Below, one piece after another: positions 1-8,974 of a stretch of 64,000 bases of DNA. The notes under the pieces are model-generated. The model searched no databases. It worked only from the letters and a program-made list of their open reading frames with translations, and was not told where the DNA came from. Positions within the stretch are counted from its first letter, which is position 1. Every line of letters starts with the position of its first letter. The DNA is from Aliikangiella sp965214955 (lineage in GTDB: Bacteria; Pseudomonadota; Gammaproteobacteria; Enterobacterales; Kangiellaceae). The stretch covers positions 1 through 64,000 of the forward strand of contig CBDCCU010000007.1 in assembly GCA_965214955.1 (NCBI GenBank), given 5' to 3'. The translations under genes were made by a program, and so were the position numbers.

Positions 1-1197
1 GTTTCTGATCAGTTCGATAATTTCATCAATGTTGGCAAGTGCAATGGCTAAACCTTCTAGTACATGCGCTTTATCGCGGGCTTTTCTCAGCTCAAAAACG
101 GTACGTCTGGTAACCACTTCACGGCGATGGCGAATGAAGGCTTCGAGCATTTCTTTAAGATTAAATAACTTAGGCTGGCCATTTTCTAATGCCACCATAT
201 TAATGCCAAACACAGTTTGCATTTGTGATTGGGCATAAAGGTTGTTCATTACAACCTCAGAGTTTTCACCGCGACGCAGCTCTATCACCATGCGCATACC
301 GTCTTTATCAGACTCATCACGCAGTGCGGTAATGCCTTCTACTTTTTTCTCTTTAACTAAATCAGCAATCTTTTCAATCAGTTTAGCTTTATTAACCTGA
401 TAAGGAAGCTCGGTAACAACAATGCTTTCTTTACCGTTTTTATCATCAGTTTCAATATGGTGACGAGCGCGAATATAAATTCTGCCGCGCCCTGTTTTAT
501 AAGCCTGAACAATCCCTGCTCTACCATTAATAATGCCTTGGGTTGGAAAGTCAGGACCTGGGATATATTCCATAAGACCATCAACATCAATGTCTTCATC
601 GTCCATTAATGCTAAGCAGGCATTAATTACTTCGTTTAGGTTATGTGGTGCAATATTAGTTGCCATACCCACAGCAATACCTGCCGAACCATTAACTAGT
701 AAATTGGGTACTCGGGTGGGTAAAACTGTAGGTTCAGATTCGGTGCCATCGTAGTTTTCAGCCCAATCAACGGTATCTTTATCTAAATCGGATAACAGCT
801 GATGCGCCATTTTGTCCATGCGAACTTCGGTATAACGCATTGCCGCAGGAGAATCACCATCTACCGAGCCAAAGTTACCTTGTCCATCAACCAACATATA
901 ACGCAGTGAAAATGGCTGTGCCATACGAACTATTGTGTCATAAACCGCAGTATCACCATGAGGATGGTATTTACCAATAACATCACCTACCACACGGGCT
1001 GACTTTTTATAGGCTTTATTATAGTCATTACCTAATTCATTCATGGCGTATAAAACCCGGCGGTGCACTGGTTTTAAACCATCTCGAACATCTGGTAATG
1101 CACGTCCAACAATAACGCTCATGGCGTAATCTAGGTAGGAGACTTTTAATTCATCTTCGATGTTAATTGGCAGGACTTCTTTAGCAAACTCACCCAT
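1..1197 (-). CDS. gyrA: DNA gyrase subunit A, 5' (N-terminal) part; gene continues beyond the window
   Basis: Encodes the breakage-reunion subunit of DNA gyrase, which introduces negative supercoils as GyrA2GyrB2. The first 399 residues are visible and the reading frame is still open at the window edge. The start MGEFAKEVLPINIEDELK and the N-terminal winged-helix motif KPVHRRVLYAMNELG match the family. The catalytic tyrosine falls exactly at residue 122 in AMRYTEVR. In the quinolone-resistance-determining region (HPHGDTAVYDT) position 83 is Thr and 87 is Asp; E. coli has Ser83, while Thr83 is the natural state in some other gammaproteobacteria such as Pseudomonas aeruginosa. Transcribed away from the deaminase gene. 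Identity is certain; only completeness is limited by the window. Confidence 0.98.
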   Translation of the reverse strand, partial: MGEFAKEVLPINIEDELKVSYLDYAMSVIVGRALPDVRDGLKPVHRRVLYAMNELGNDYNKAYKKSARVVGDVIGKYHPHGDTAVYDTIVRMAQPFSLRYMLVDGQGNFGSVDGDSPAAMRYTEVRMDKMAHQLLSDLDKDTVDWAENYDGTESEPTVLPTRVPNLLVNGSAGIAVGMATNIAPHNLNEVINACLALMDDEDIDVDGLMEYIPGPDFPTQGIINGRAGIVQAYKTGRGRIYIRARHHIETDDKNGKESIVVTELPYQVNKAKLIEKIADLVKEKKVEGITALRDESDKDGMRMVIELRRGENSEVVMNNLYAQSQMQTVFGINMVALENGQPKLFNLKEMLEAFIRHRREVVTRRTVFELRKARDKAHVLEGLAIALANIDEIIELIRN

Positions 1198-1514
1198 AAA
1201 CTACAGTTTTCCTTATCTTATTGATTTTTCACGTTTTTTTATTGTTGATTTATTGCAGTTGCACTGCTTAAAAAACGACCAATACTGAACACGCTTCATA
1301 GCGTGCATAAGCGGGCGATTGTAGCATAAAAACAACCAATATGGTTGCCTTAATTTTAATAAGATCTTATTTTCTATATTCATAAAACTATGGCTAATTT
1401 TTGTACCGTTTTTTCTTTAACGATTAACCATTAAATACTTTGTCTCGGTTCTTTTGAGAGTGCATAAAAGTATGTAAAATAGCCACCAATTAGCCAGCAA
1501 CAATATAATGTAAA
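1198..1514. other. Intergenic region between divergent gyrA and the deaminase gene
   Basis: About 317 non-coding bases that must hold two outward promoters. Besides the gyrA -10 candidate and the small palindrome, I see only AT-rich sequence and no convincing terminator or riboswitch. The deaminase start is preceded by a weak ribosome-binding site. Confidence 0.6.
1318..1326 (-). promoter_or_regulatory. Candidate extended -10 promoter for gyrA
   Basis: Read on the minus strand the bases are TGCTACAAT, an extended -10 element (TGnTACAAT), about 120 nt upstream of the gyrA start. No good -35 lies at 16-18 nt, as is common for extended -10 promoters. A perfect 6-bp inverted repeat (CAACCA-ATA-TGGTTG, 1333-1347) sits just upstream and could bind a regulator. 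Seen by eye only. Confidence 0.35.
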
Positions 1515-2879
1515 ATGATACAACCTGATCAAGTTTTAGCTAAAGATGTTCAAATAATTACCGCTGATTGGTTTATACCAATGAACAAAAAGCCTAGTGA
1601 ATGCCACGCTAACGATAAACACTTATGGCTCGAAAACGCAGGAATAGCTATTTGCAATGAAGATATTTTAGCCGTTGGCACTAGCGCTCAGTTACAAGAA
1701 AAATTTCCTCAAGCAACTAAACAGCATTTCTCAAAACAAGTTCTATTACCAGGTTTTATTAATAGCCACTGTCATGCAGCCATGAATTTGTTGCGCGGCT
1801 TTTCCGATGATTTGCCGTTAAAACAATGGCTTGAAGATGCTATTTGGCCTGCGGAAGCAAAGTTTGTTGATAATGAATTTATTACCCAAGGAACAGAACA
1901 CGCCATTGCTGAGCTATTACTTTCAGGAACAACTTGTTTTCAAGATATGTATTTTATTGCTGATCAAGCTGCTAATGTTGTTCAAAAATCTGGCATAAAG
2001 GCATCTATTGGTTTGGTTATTATGGACTTTAAAACCTCATGGACAGCAGATGCGCAAGACTGCATTAATAAAGGTCTTGATGTTTATGATCAATTTAAAC
2101 ATAGCCATACGGTTAATTTTAATCTCGCACCACACGCACCTTACACGGTTTGTAAGCAAACATTAGAGCATATTAATGTATTGTCTAATCAGCTTAATTT
2201 ACCGGTGCAAATTCATATGCACGAAACCGCATTTGAGGTAGAGTCTTTTATTAAAGAACATGGTATTCGCCCTTTAAGCATGATGAAAGACATTGGCTTA
2301 ATTTCGCCGTTGTTAAATGCCGTTCATATGACTCAGCTTAACCAAGGTGAAATTGAATGGCTGGCAGAATATGGCAGCCACGTGATCCACTGCCCTCAAT
2401 CAAACATGAAACTTGCATCGGGGGTATGCCCAACCAAACAATTGATAGATGCGGGTGTTAACTTAGCCATAGGAACCGACGGAGCTGCCAGTAATAATGA
2501 TTTAGATATGATTGATGAAATGAAATCAGCAACACTACTGTCTAAACTAGACTACCAAGATCCCACTTCAATGTCTGCCTATCAAGCACTCTACTGTGCT
2601 ACTGTTGGTGGCGCTAAAGCATTAGGACTTTTTAACCAAACAGGTAGTTTAGAAGCGAATAAAAAAGCCGACTTTATCACCATTGATCTCAATCGTTTAG
2701 AAACCATGCCCGTGTATAATCCTATTTCGCAAATTGTTTATGCGGCAAGTCGTGATCAAGTGAGCAATGTTTGGGTAAATGGCAAATGTTTAGTTAAAGA
2801 TCGTCAGTTACAAACATTAAATCAAGATTTAATTTTTCAACATATCGCAAAATGGCAAGAAAAAATTAGTCAACAATAG
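1515..2879 (+). CDS. Amidohydrolase, probable 5-methylthioadenosine/S-adenosylhomocysteine deaminase (TRZ/ATZ family)
   Basis: Probably deaminates 5'-methylthioadenosine and/or S-adenosylhomocysteine to the inosine form, detoxifying by-products of SAM chemistry in the cytosol. The 454-residue protein has the metal-dependent amidohydrolase signature: HCH at 85-87 (SHCHAAMNLLRG), the motif HMHET at 234-238, His271, HCPQSNMKLASG near 292-303 and the metal-binding Asp322 in IGTDGAASNN. Those last two motifs are characteristic of the MtaD/TRZ-ATZ branch. The position next to ubiG and a MupP-type phosphatase is a recurring gammaproteobacterial neighbourhood. The ATG is the only sensible start, since a nearby upstream ATG is followed at once by a stop. 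Substrate preference cannot be read from sequence alone. Confidence 0.85.
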   Translation: MIQPDQVLAKDVQIITADWFIPMNKKPSECHANDKHLWLENAGIAICNEDILAVGTSAQLQEKFPQATKQHFSKQVLLPGFINSHCHAAMNLLRGFSDDLPLKQWLEDAIWPAEAKFVDNEFITQGTEHAIAELLLSGTTCFQDMYFIADQAANVVQKSGIKASIGLVIMDFKTSWTADAQDCINKGLDVYDQFKHSHTVNFNLAPHAPYTVCKQTLEHINVLSNQLNLPVQIHMHETAFEVESFIKEHGIRPLSMMKDIGLISPLLNAVHMTQLNQGEIEWLAEYGSHVIHCPQSNMKLASGVCPTKQLIDAGVNLAIGTDGAASNNDLDMIDEMKSATLLSKLDYQDPTSMSAYQALYCATVGGAKALGLFNQTGSLEANKKADFITIDLNRLETMPVYNPISQIVYAASRDQVSNVWVNGKCLVKDRQLQTLNQDLIFQHIAKWQEKISQQ

Positions 2880-2881
2880 GT

Positions 2882-2959
2882 TTGTACCTTTAAAAAATTG
2901 TACAGTTAAAAGTGGCACTGTTAAAAAGTCGTACCGTTAAAAATTTGTACAATTGAAAC
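2882..2959. repeat. Five imperfect tandem repeats of 15-16 bp between the deaminase gene and ubiG
   Basis: Five consecutive units follow the pattern TTGTACnnTTAAAAA (units start at 2882, 2898, 2913, 2929 and 2945). They begin 2 nt after the deaminase stop codon and end about 25 nt before the ubiG start. The spacing and conserved GTAC/TTAAAA blocks could be a slippage array or an iterated operator. Function unknown. Confidence 0.7.
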
Positions 2960-2984
2960 AATCAATTTAAACAGAAGAACTCTA

Positions 2985-3695
2985 ATGACCGAAACACTCA
3001 ATGTAGATTCAACAGAAATTAAAAAGTTTGCCGACTTAGCCTCACGCTGGTGGGACAAAGAAAGTGAATTTAAACCCTTGCACGATATTAATCCACTAAG
3101 ACTGGGTTATATTGAACAATACGTTGGAAACTTAAATGGCAAAACAATTATTGATGTTGGCTGTGGCGGCGGGATTTTAAGTGATTCAATGGCTGCTAAA
3201 GGGGCTATTGTTACTGGAATAGATATGGGAGAAGCGCAGTTGTCAGTAGCTAAGCTTCATCAATTAGAATCGGGGCAAAAAGTTGATTATCAGCAAAAAA
3301 CAGTAGAGTCGATAGCACAAGAAAAACCACAGCAATTTGACGTAGTTACCTGTATGGAAATGCTAGAGCACGTGCCCGACCCAGCATCGGTAATTGCTGC
3401 GTGTGCAAAATTAGTTAAACCCAATGGGCATTTATTTTTTTCAACCATCAACCGAACCGCAAAAGCTTTTGCATTTGCCATTGTGGGTGCCGAATATGTA
3501 TTAAATATGCTGCCAAAAGGTACACACCAATACGACAAATTTATCAAACCTTCCGAGCTAGCTCGCTGGTCAAGAGCTGCAAATTTAAACTTAAACCACT
3601 CAACAGGCTTACATTATAATCCGCTTTCAGGAACTTATAAGCTAGCTGATGGGCTCGATGTAAATTATATGATGCATTTTTCGCCTCAAGCATAA
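2985..3695 (+). CDS. ubiG: Ubiquinone biosynthesis O-methyltransferase UbiG
   Basis: SAM-dependent methyltransferase that performs both O-methylations of the ubiquinone ring. The 236-residue protein carries the UbiG-specific N-terminal block FADLASRWWDKESEFKPLH, followed by PLRLGYI and the class I SAM motif DVGCGGG at 57-63. EMLEHVPDP and FFSTINRTAKAF further mark it as UbiG. An AGAAGAACTCTA stretch precedes the ATG. It is followed 18 nt later by the HAD phosphatase gene, so the two are probably co-transcribed. Length is normal for the family. Confidence 0.96.
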   Translation: MTETLNVDSTEIKKFADLASRWWDKESEFKPLHDINPLRLGYIEQYVGNLNGKTIIDVGCGGGILSDSMAAKGAIVTGIDMGEAQLSVAKLHQLESGQKVDYQQKTVESIAQEKPQQFDVVTCMEMLEHVPDPASVIAACAKLVKPNGHLFFSTINRTAKAFAFAIVGAEYVLNMLPKGTHQYDKFIKPSELARWSRAANLNLNHSTGLHYNPLSGTYKLADGLDVNYMMHFSPQA

Positions 3696-3713
3696 AACCA
3701 GTGATAGAACCTT

Positions 3714-4379
3714 ATGGCAATTAAAGCTTTTTTATTTGATTTAGATGGCACATTGGTTGATACCGCAAAAGATTTAGGTGCGGCAATTAATCATGTGCTT
3801 AAATTACACAAAAAAACACCACTACCCGATGAAGTGACTCGCCCGTTTGTCTCTGGCGGCACACCTGCATTAGTTAAATTAGCCTTTGGCGTTGATGCTC
3901 AGTCCGAGCAATTTGAATTACTTAAAAGTGAATTTTTAAATTATTACCAGCAAAATCTCTGTATTCACTCGCATTTATACCACGGTGTTAGTGAAGCTTT
4001 AGCTGAATTAGATAGCAACAACATTCCTTGGGGAATTGTTACCAACAAACCAGAATATTTAACCACACCATTACTTAAACAATTAAAATTGTTACAGCGA
4101 AGCCATATCACTATTTCTGGCGATACCTATTCGGTTAAAAAGCCCGATCCCTATCCTCTTTTACAAGCGGCTAAAGCCATTAAGGTTAACCCACAAAACA
4201 TTGCTTACTTTGGTGATGATAAAAGAGACATTGTTGCCGCAAAAGCAGCAAATATGATGTCTGTCTCTGTAGGTTGGGGATATTCAGCCAATCAAAACCC
4301 ACTCGACTGGAATGCAACTACACATCTTAAAAATAGTGATTCTTTAAACGGCTTTATAAAATCGTCATACTCTATTTAA
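3714..4379 (+). CDS. mupP: HAD-family phosphatase, probable N-acetylmuramic acid 6-phosphate phosphatase MupP
   Basis: A 221-residue HAD hydrolase (Gph-like). The N-terminal catalytic motif FDLDGTLVDT carries nucleophile Asp9 and Asp11. TNKP supplies motif II, the KKPDPYPLL lysine motif III, and FGDDKRDI the acidic motif IV. Directly downstream of ubiG this family is MupP, which dephosphorylates MurNAc-6-P in peptidoglycan recycling, rather than a phosphoglycolate phosphatase. The context is the main argument for MupP over Gph; the motifs alone fit both. Confidence 0.78.
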   Translation: MAIKAFLFDLDGTLVDTAKDLGAAINHVLKLHKKTPLPDEVTRPFVSGGTPALVKLAFGVDAQSEQFELLKSEFLNYYQQNLCIHSHLYHGVSEALAELDSNNIPWGIVTNKPEYLTTPLLKQLKLLQRSHITISGDTYSVKKPDPYPLLQAAKAIKVNPQNIAYFGDDKRDIVAAKAANMMSVSVGWGYSANQNPLDWNATTHLKNSDSLNGFIKSSYSI

Positions 4380-4395
4380 ATAAACTATAATTAGA

Positions 4396-4427
4396 TATAC
4401 CAGTTCTCCTTTAAGATCTGATTTCAG
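4396..4427. repeat. Degenerate terminal repeat of the MITE-like element
   Basis: Begins TATACCAGTTCTCCTTTAAG and ends ATTTCAG, closely matching the end TATACCCGTTCTCCTTCAAG...GTTTCAG of the full elements at 10658 and 32317. No matching second end or internal sequence is seen beside it, so it is a lone end or a badly decayed copy. Confidence 0.5.
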
Positions 4428-4646
4428 AGTTCCGTGCATTGTTTCTCTATAGACTTACTAATCATAGCCTTAAAGTGGAATAAGCATATATTAGTATTTT
4501 TTTATCTATCGCGCTATAAATATATAGTGCTGACTATAATCAATAATAAAAGAATGCTTAAACTTAAAATACTATACTGCTGTTTGGTTTATGAAAATTA
4601 AAATTAAAAAATTAATCAATGCATAAATCAATTAATTTGGACCAAC

Positions 4647-4662
4647 TGGAATATTTTATGCA
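4647..4662 (+). promoter_or_regulatory. Candidate sigma-54 promoter of the chemoreceptor gene
   Basis: TGGAATATTTTATGCA has GG and GC dinucleotides separated by exactly 10 nt, as in the -24/-12 consensus (TGGCAC-N5-TTGCA), 43 nt before the ATG. The inner match is imperfect (GGAA for GGCA, ATGC for TTGC), so this is only a candidate. Confidence 0.3.
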
Positions 4663-4705
4663 GGCACTTAAATTGCTTAAACTATTCTGTAGGAGTTAAA
4701 TCATA

Positions 4706-6730
4706 ATGAATTTTTTTTCAAATCTTAAGTTTGGATACAAGCTTGGCGCAGGGTTTGGCATAATTTTACTAATACTTATTTCGGTTTCTAGCACAGTTTT
4801 TGTTAATTTAAAATCTATAGAAAAAGCCACCGACTGGGTTAATCATTCCCATAAAGTGATCCGAGTAGCAGAAGAGCTTCATACAGCAATGATTGTAATG
4901 CAGTCAGGATTACGAGGTTATGTAATATCGGGACAAGATGCTTACCTTGAAATTTATAATAAAGGCAAAAATGACGCCAAAAACAAAGCCGATGAAGGCA
5001 AACAACTAACCAGTGACAACCCTGAGGTTCAAAAGCATTGGGATATTATAAAAAACTTGGAAGATGAATGGATAAATGAAATAGCAGTAAAAGAAATTGC
5101 AATTCGCCAAGAGCTTAATAAAGGCGAACAAGCACAAAGATTTTTTGCTGAAGTATCATCTCGTACAATGGGTAAAGAGCTTTTTGATACGATACGCGCT
5201 AAGCTAAAAGAAATTAATCAAAATTTCACCCCAGGCAGTACAGGAGAGCATTATGTAACCATGCTAACCCTTGACTTAGTTAATATGGAAACGGGACAGC
5301 GTGGATTTTTATTAACAGGCAAAGAAGAATCTCTTGAGCCTTATATTGCAGGGCAAAAAACTTTTTTAACCCACATTGATGGGCTCAGTCAACTGATAAC
5401 TTCAACCTCATTAACCCCAGGTCAAGTTGAATCGCTTAAAGCACTTACCCTACGCTGGGAGCACGAAGTTGCTGATAAAGAAATAGAAGCCCGACGCGAA
5501 ATGAACAAATATCAATACACTATCAACGATATTGTCGATATTATGAAATCTGGCAAAGGTAAAGCCATCATGAATAAAATTCTTGATGAAATTAACCTAA
5601 TTATTGATATGGAAGATAAACTTGCCGAAGAGCGCATTGAAGCTCAGCATCAATCAGCAAGCGATACTTCTAATCTCACTTTATTTGGCTCACTCGTTGC
5701 GCTTTTATTAGGGATTGTGATTGCTGGTACTGTTTCTAAAAGTGTTGTTAGCTCTATAACTTCTACAAATAACTCTATGCAACAAATTTCAGCGGGTGAT
5801 TTAACTCAACAAATTAAAGTTGAAACATCGGATGAATTGGGTGATTTAGGCGATGCAGTTAACAGACTCAGCCGCAGATTAAGGCGCAACATCAATGAGA
5901 TCTCACAGGCCACAGAAAGTGTTTCATCGGCTTCTACCGAGCTAGAATCAATCAGCCAAAATAGCAAAGCTGGCGCCAATAAGCAGCGTGAAGAAATCCA
6001 AATGGTTGCTACAGCGGTTACCGAACTTTTAGCCACAGTTCAAGATGCCTCGAATAATGCGAGCAACGCAGCGGATGTTGCCAATACAACCAGCGAACAC
6101 TCACAGCTTGGCTCAAAAACCGTATCTGATTCCATTACAGCCATTAATAATCTTGCTAAAGAAGTTGAAACATCGGTTGAGTCAATTAAACGTCTTAAAC
6201 AAGATAGCGAAAACATTGGCAAGGTGCTTGATGTTATTAAAGGCATAGCCGATCAAACTAATTTGTTAGCGCTTAACGCCGCTATAGAGGCTGCAAGAGC
6301 CGGAGAAGCAGGACGAGGTTTTGCCGTTGTTGCCGATGAAGTACGCGGTTTATCCCAGCGTACACAAGAATCAACCTCTGAAATTGAAGGATTAATTTCG
6401 TCATTACAAAACCAAGCAGAAGAAACCGTATTAACCATGGAAAAAAGTCAAAGTTTAGCCATTAATACGGTAGAAAAAGCCCACGAATCTGACGCCTCGC
6501 TTAAAGCCATTAGTGATTCAGTAGAGTCAATTAAAACCATTAGCGAACAAATAGCAACAGCAACCGAGCAACAAACCGCCGTTGTAGAAGATATTAACCG
6601 TAGCATGCTAAGCATTAATGAAGTTTCTGAAGAATCTTATGAAGGTTCGCAACAGATCACATCTGCCTGCTCTGATCTTGCGGTTTTAAGCACTCAACTT
6701 AAAAGCTCGGTTGAGTTTTTTAAAACATAA
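4706..6730 (+). CDS. Methyl-accepting chemotaxis protein with CHASE3-type sensor
   Basis: A 674-residue inner-membrane chemoreceptor. TM1 is at about 10-32. The periplasmic region to about residue 320 contains two CHASE3-like segments, each with a characteristic glycine-rich turn (GLRGYVISGQDAYLE near 70 and GQRGFLLTGKEESLE near 197). TM2 is at about 324-346, then HAMP to about 398, then a long cytoplasmic coiled coil. The conserved hairpin tip (ADQTNLLALNAAIEAARAGE ... GRGFAVVADEVR) lies near 515-548. It signals to CheA/CheW; the ligand is unknown. Monocistronic by position, with a convergent terminator after it. Confidence 0.95.
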   Translation: MNFFSNLKFGYKLGAGFGIILLILISVSSTVFVNLKSIEKATDWVNHSHKVIRVAEELHTAMIVMQSGLRGYVISGQDAYLEIYNKGKNDAKNKADEGKQLTSDNPEVQKHWDIIKNLEDEWINEIAVKEIAIRQELNKGEQAQRFFAEVSSRTMGKELFDTIRAKLKEINQNFTPGSTGEHYVTMLTLDLVNMETGQRGFLLTGKEESLEPYIAGQKTFLTHIDGLSQLITSTSLTPGQVESLKALTLRWEHEVADKEIEARREMNKYQYTINDIVDIMKSGKGKAIMNKILDEINLIIDMEDKLAEERIEAQHQSASDTSNLTLFGSLVALLLGIVIAGTVSKSVVSSITSTNNSMQQISAGDLTQQIKVETSDELGDLGDAVNRLSRRLRRNINEISQATESVSSASTELESISQNSKAGANKQREEIQMVATAVTELLATVQDASNNASNAADVANTTSEHSQLGSKTVSDSITAINNLAKEVETSVESIKRLKQDSENIGKVLDVIKGIADQTNLLALNAAIEAARAGEAGRGFAVVADEVRGLSQRTQESTSEIEGLISSLQNQAEETVLTMEKSQSLAINTVEKAHESDASLKAISDSVESIKTISEQIATATEQQTAVVEDINRSMLSINEVSEESYEGSQQITSACSDLAVLSTQLKSSVEFFKT

Positions 6731-6745
6731 ATATCTATCCGATCA

Positions 6746-6796
6746 ACTTCAAGATCCTTGCTCTTTGACTCAGTAATAAAATAAGGATCTTGAAGT
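6746..6796. terminator. Bidirectional stem-loop between convergent genes
   Basis: A perfect 14-bp inverted repeat (ACTTCAAGATCCTT ... AAGGATCTTGAAGT) with a 23-nt loop lies between the stops of the chemoreceptor and pdsS. The CTTCAAGAT core is the same as in the ends of the MITE-like element, so this stem may derive from a collapsed element. Flanking T-runs are weak, which makes classical terminator activity uncertain. Confidence 0.55.
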
Positions 6797-6803
6797 ATAA
6801 CAA

Positions 6804-8912
6804 TCAATTTAACTGCCGCTTTATTGACCAAGCCACTTCAATAATAACACCCGAGCCGTCATTTAAGTTTTTAGCCGATATTTTTGCCCCATGAAAATCG
6901 GCAACAAGCTTAGCCACATAAAGCCCTAAACCTAAATGCGTTGATTGTGGATTATCGGTAAGTTCATTTTGGTGTGTTTTGTTTCTAACCGAAACCAGCG
7001 AGCGGAATATTTTTTTTAAGTTCTTTTTATCAATCACCGCTCCTTTATTTTCAACCGACAAAACCAGCTTTTGTTGTTGCCAACCTAAACGCACAATAAT
7101 AAGTGTTTTTGGTAAGGAAAAGTCCATGGCATTTGAAATTAATTTATCCATTAGTTCAGTCATTAAATCAGTTGAAACATTATGTTGATAATGCGTTATG
7201 TTAGACTCAAACTTAAAAACATAATCAGGGAAAGAGCTTTGATAACCAGCAACTAATGCGGTTAAAAATTGACAAAAATCGATCATCTCTAACTCTGCTG
7301 TTTGCATGGCTTGTTTGATACCGCTTGCACGTCGCATTCGAGTTAAAATTTCACCTAAACGCTCTACTCCAGCGGTTGCTCGATTAAGCACTTCTTGTTG
7401 TTCACTATAATTATCAAGTTTTAAATTATCGAGTGAACTTCTAACCACCGCAATGGGAGTTCTTAGTTCGTGAGAAAGCCTTGAAGCTAACTTTTCCAAA
7501 TAGTCGTTATATTCGTACAAACGATTACTCATGGTTAAAAATGCATTATTTAGCTCGTCTAATTCATCACCTTTTTCATAAACTAAAGCTTGTGATTTTT
7601 GCATTCTGCCTTGCTCATCAACCACTTGATTGATAGTGCTTTTTAATCGTGAAATTCTTGCGGTTAATTTTGAAATATACCAAACTAAAACCATCAAAAT
7701 AACTAGCAAGATCCCTCCTGAAATTACCACAATTTTAGCGAGCTTTTGCTGTTGTAATAACTGAACACTGGCAACATTTTCTTCTATAAAAACCACACCA
7801 ATAACTTTGTCATTAACTTGTATCGGTGAAGCAGCAGTCACTATCGAATAATTTTGCTGACTTCCTTGCTCTAACAAAGTTGAGCTTTTCCCTTTTAACG
7901 CGTCAAAAATAACGGGTGAATCTAGCCGTAGTTGATTTTCTCTTGTGTCTGTTATTTGAGCTGATTTTATCCCCAGCAACCAATGTAAAAACCAATGACT
8001 TTGAGCACTAGCTGGCAAAGTTTTTAGCTGATCTTTTTTCGCTAGCGCCCTACCACTTCCATCTAGCAACCAAACTCTTTGCCCCGCTCTTAAGTTTAAA
8101 TTTTTAACAAACAATGACAACTCACTCGACGGCCATACCACAGCACTCAATTCAAACTGATTAGTGGTGATAATATCGCTAATTTGCCGTGTTTGTTTTT
8201 TATCAATATCAAAGTAGATCACATTCAGTTGTTTGGGTTTAACGCTATTGGGAAATTTTAATTCTAAATTAACCCCATTATTAACCTCACTCCAAACAGC
8301 ATTAAAACGCCAGTCAATTTTGTTCTGGTTACCTTGATCAATAATGGGAATTTTACCTGGCGCTCGGGGAACAACTTTAATTTGATGATACCTGCCCAAT
8401 TCATCTTGGTAATTAATGATCACCATATCAGAATTAGCTTGTTGTGACCGATTGGCATTAACCTTGGTTAAATAGCGAACTTCATTATCTTTTATCAAAA
8501 GAGACAAATACAAAGCATTGTTACTTTCTCCTAGTAATAAAGACATTGTATCGTCATTTTGCCCTTTTAATTGATGGTTACTTTTGGCTCGAAAAGTTTG
8601 CCGATACTTTTCTAAGTCAACCCATTCATCGAAAAAACCATCCATTAAAACCAGCTCAGAAATAGGAAATACTCTAAGCTCGGGAGCCAATGTTTGGCTA
8701 TTTATAGGAAGTAAGCTTTCTGTAAACCAGTGGTGATTAATTGCAAACTGCTGACTCATTAATGCCGAAGTGAGTTGCAAGCGATCTTTTAAATTATCAA
8801 CTAGCGTTTTTTCTACTTCTTTTAAAATAGAAACCGCAAAGAAAGGAATAAAAATGGTCAATAATAGAATAGACACAAATTTTGTTTTTAATGACCATTT
8901 AAACCAATTCAT
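6804..8912 (-). CDS. pdsS: Sensor histidine kinase of the dedicated sortase system (PdsS-type)
   Basis: A 702-residue membrane histidine kinase. TM1 is at about 10-30, followed by a large extracytoplasmic domain. TM2 is near 388-408, then HAMP. The H-box SHELRTPIAVVRSSLDNL has its His near 479, the N-box is LISNAMDFS near 595, and GLGLYVAKLVADFHG is near 668. The extracytoplasmic region contains a beta-rich stretch (FFDEWVDLEKYRQTF... onward) like the carbohydrate-binding-like domain of the marine proteobacterial sortase kinase family. It pairs with the response regulator about 60 nt upstream and lies near pdsO, which supports the PdsS call. The signal sensed is unknown. Confidence 0.78.
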   Translation of the reverse strand: MNWFKWSLKTKFVSILLLTIFIPFFAVSILKEVEKTLVDNLKDRLQLTSALMSQQFAINHHWFTESLLPINSQTLAPELRVFPISELVLMDGFFDEWVDLEKYRQTFRAKSNHQLKGQNDDTMSLLLGESNNALYLSLLIKDNEVRYLTKVNANRSQQANSDMVIINYQDELGRYHQIKVVPRAPGKIPIIDQGNQNKIDWRFNAVWSEVNNGVNLELKFPNSVKPKQLNVIYFDIDKKQTRQISDIITTNQFELSAVVWPSSELSLFVKNLNLRAGQRVWLLDGSGRALAKKDQLKTLPASAQSHWFLHWLLGIKSAQITDTRENQLRLDSPVIFDALKGKSSTLLEQGSQQNYSIVTAASPIQVNDKVIGVVFIEENVASVQLLQQQKLAKIVVISGGILLVILMVLVWYISKLTARISRLKSTINQVVDEQGRMQKSQALVYEKGDELDELNNAFLTMSNRLYEYNDYLEKLASRLSHELRTPIAVVRSSLDNLKLDNYSEQQEVLNRATAGVERLGEILTRMRRASGIKQAMQTAELEMIDFCQFLTALVAGYQSSFPDYVFKFESNITHYQHNVSTDLMTELMDKLISNAMDFSLPKTLIIVRLGWQQQKLVLSVENKGAVIDKKNLKKIFRSLVSVRNKTHQNELTDNPQSTHLGLGLYVAKLVADFHGAKISAKNLNDGSGVIIEVAWSIKRQLN

Positions 8913-8974
8913 AAAATTGTCTAATTACTAATGTGTGGCAACGGTTAAAGTATCTTAAGGGAGAGTAATCATCA

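Larger units (their letters stand above)
4380..4705. other. Intergenic region with an element-end relic and the chemoreceptor promoter
   Basis: About 326 bases without a gene. The left part holds a degenerate copy of one end of the MITE-like element (4396-4427). The right part is very AT-rich and holds a candidate sigma-54 promoter and a good ribosome-binding site (TAGGAG) before the chemoreceptor ATG. Confidence 0.6.
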
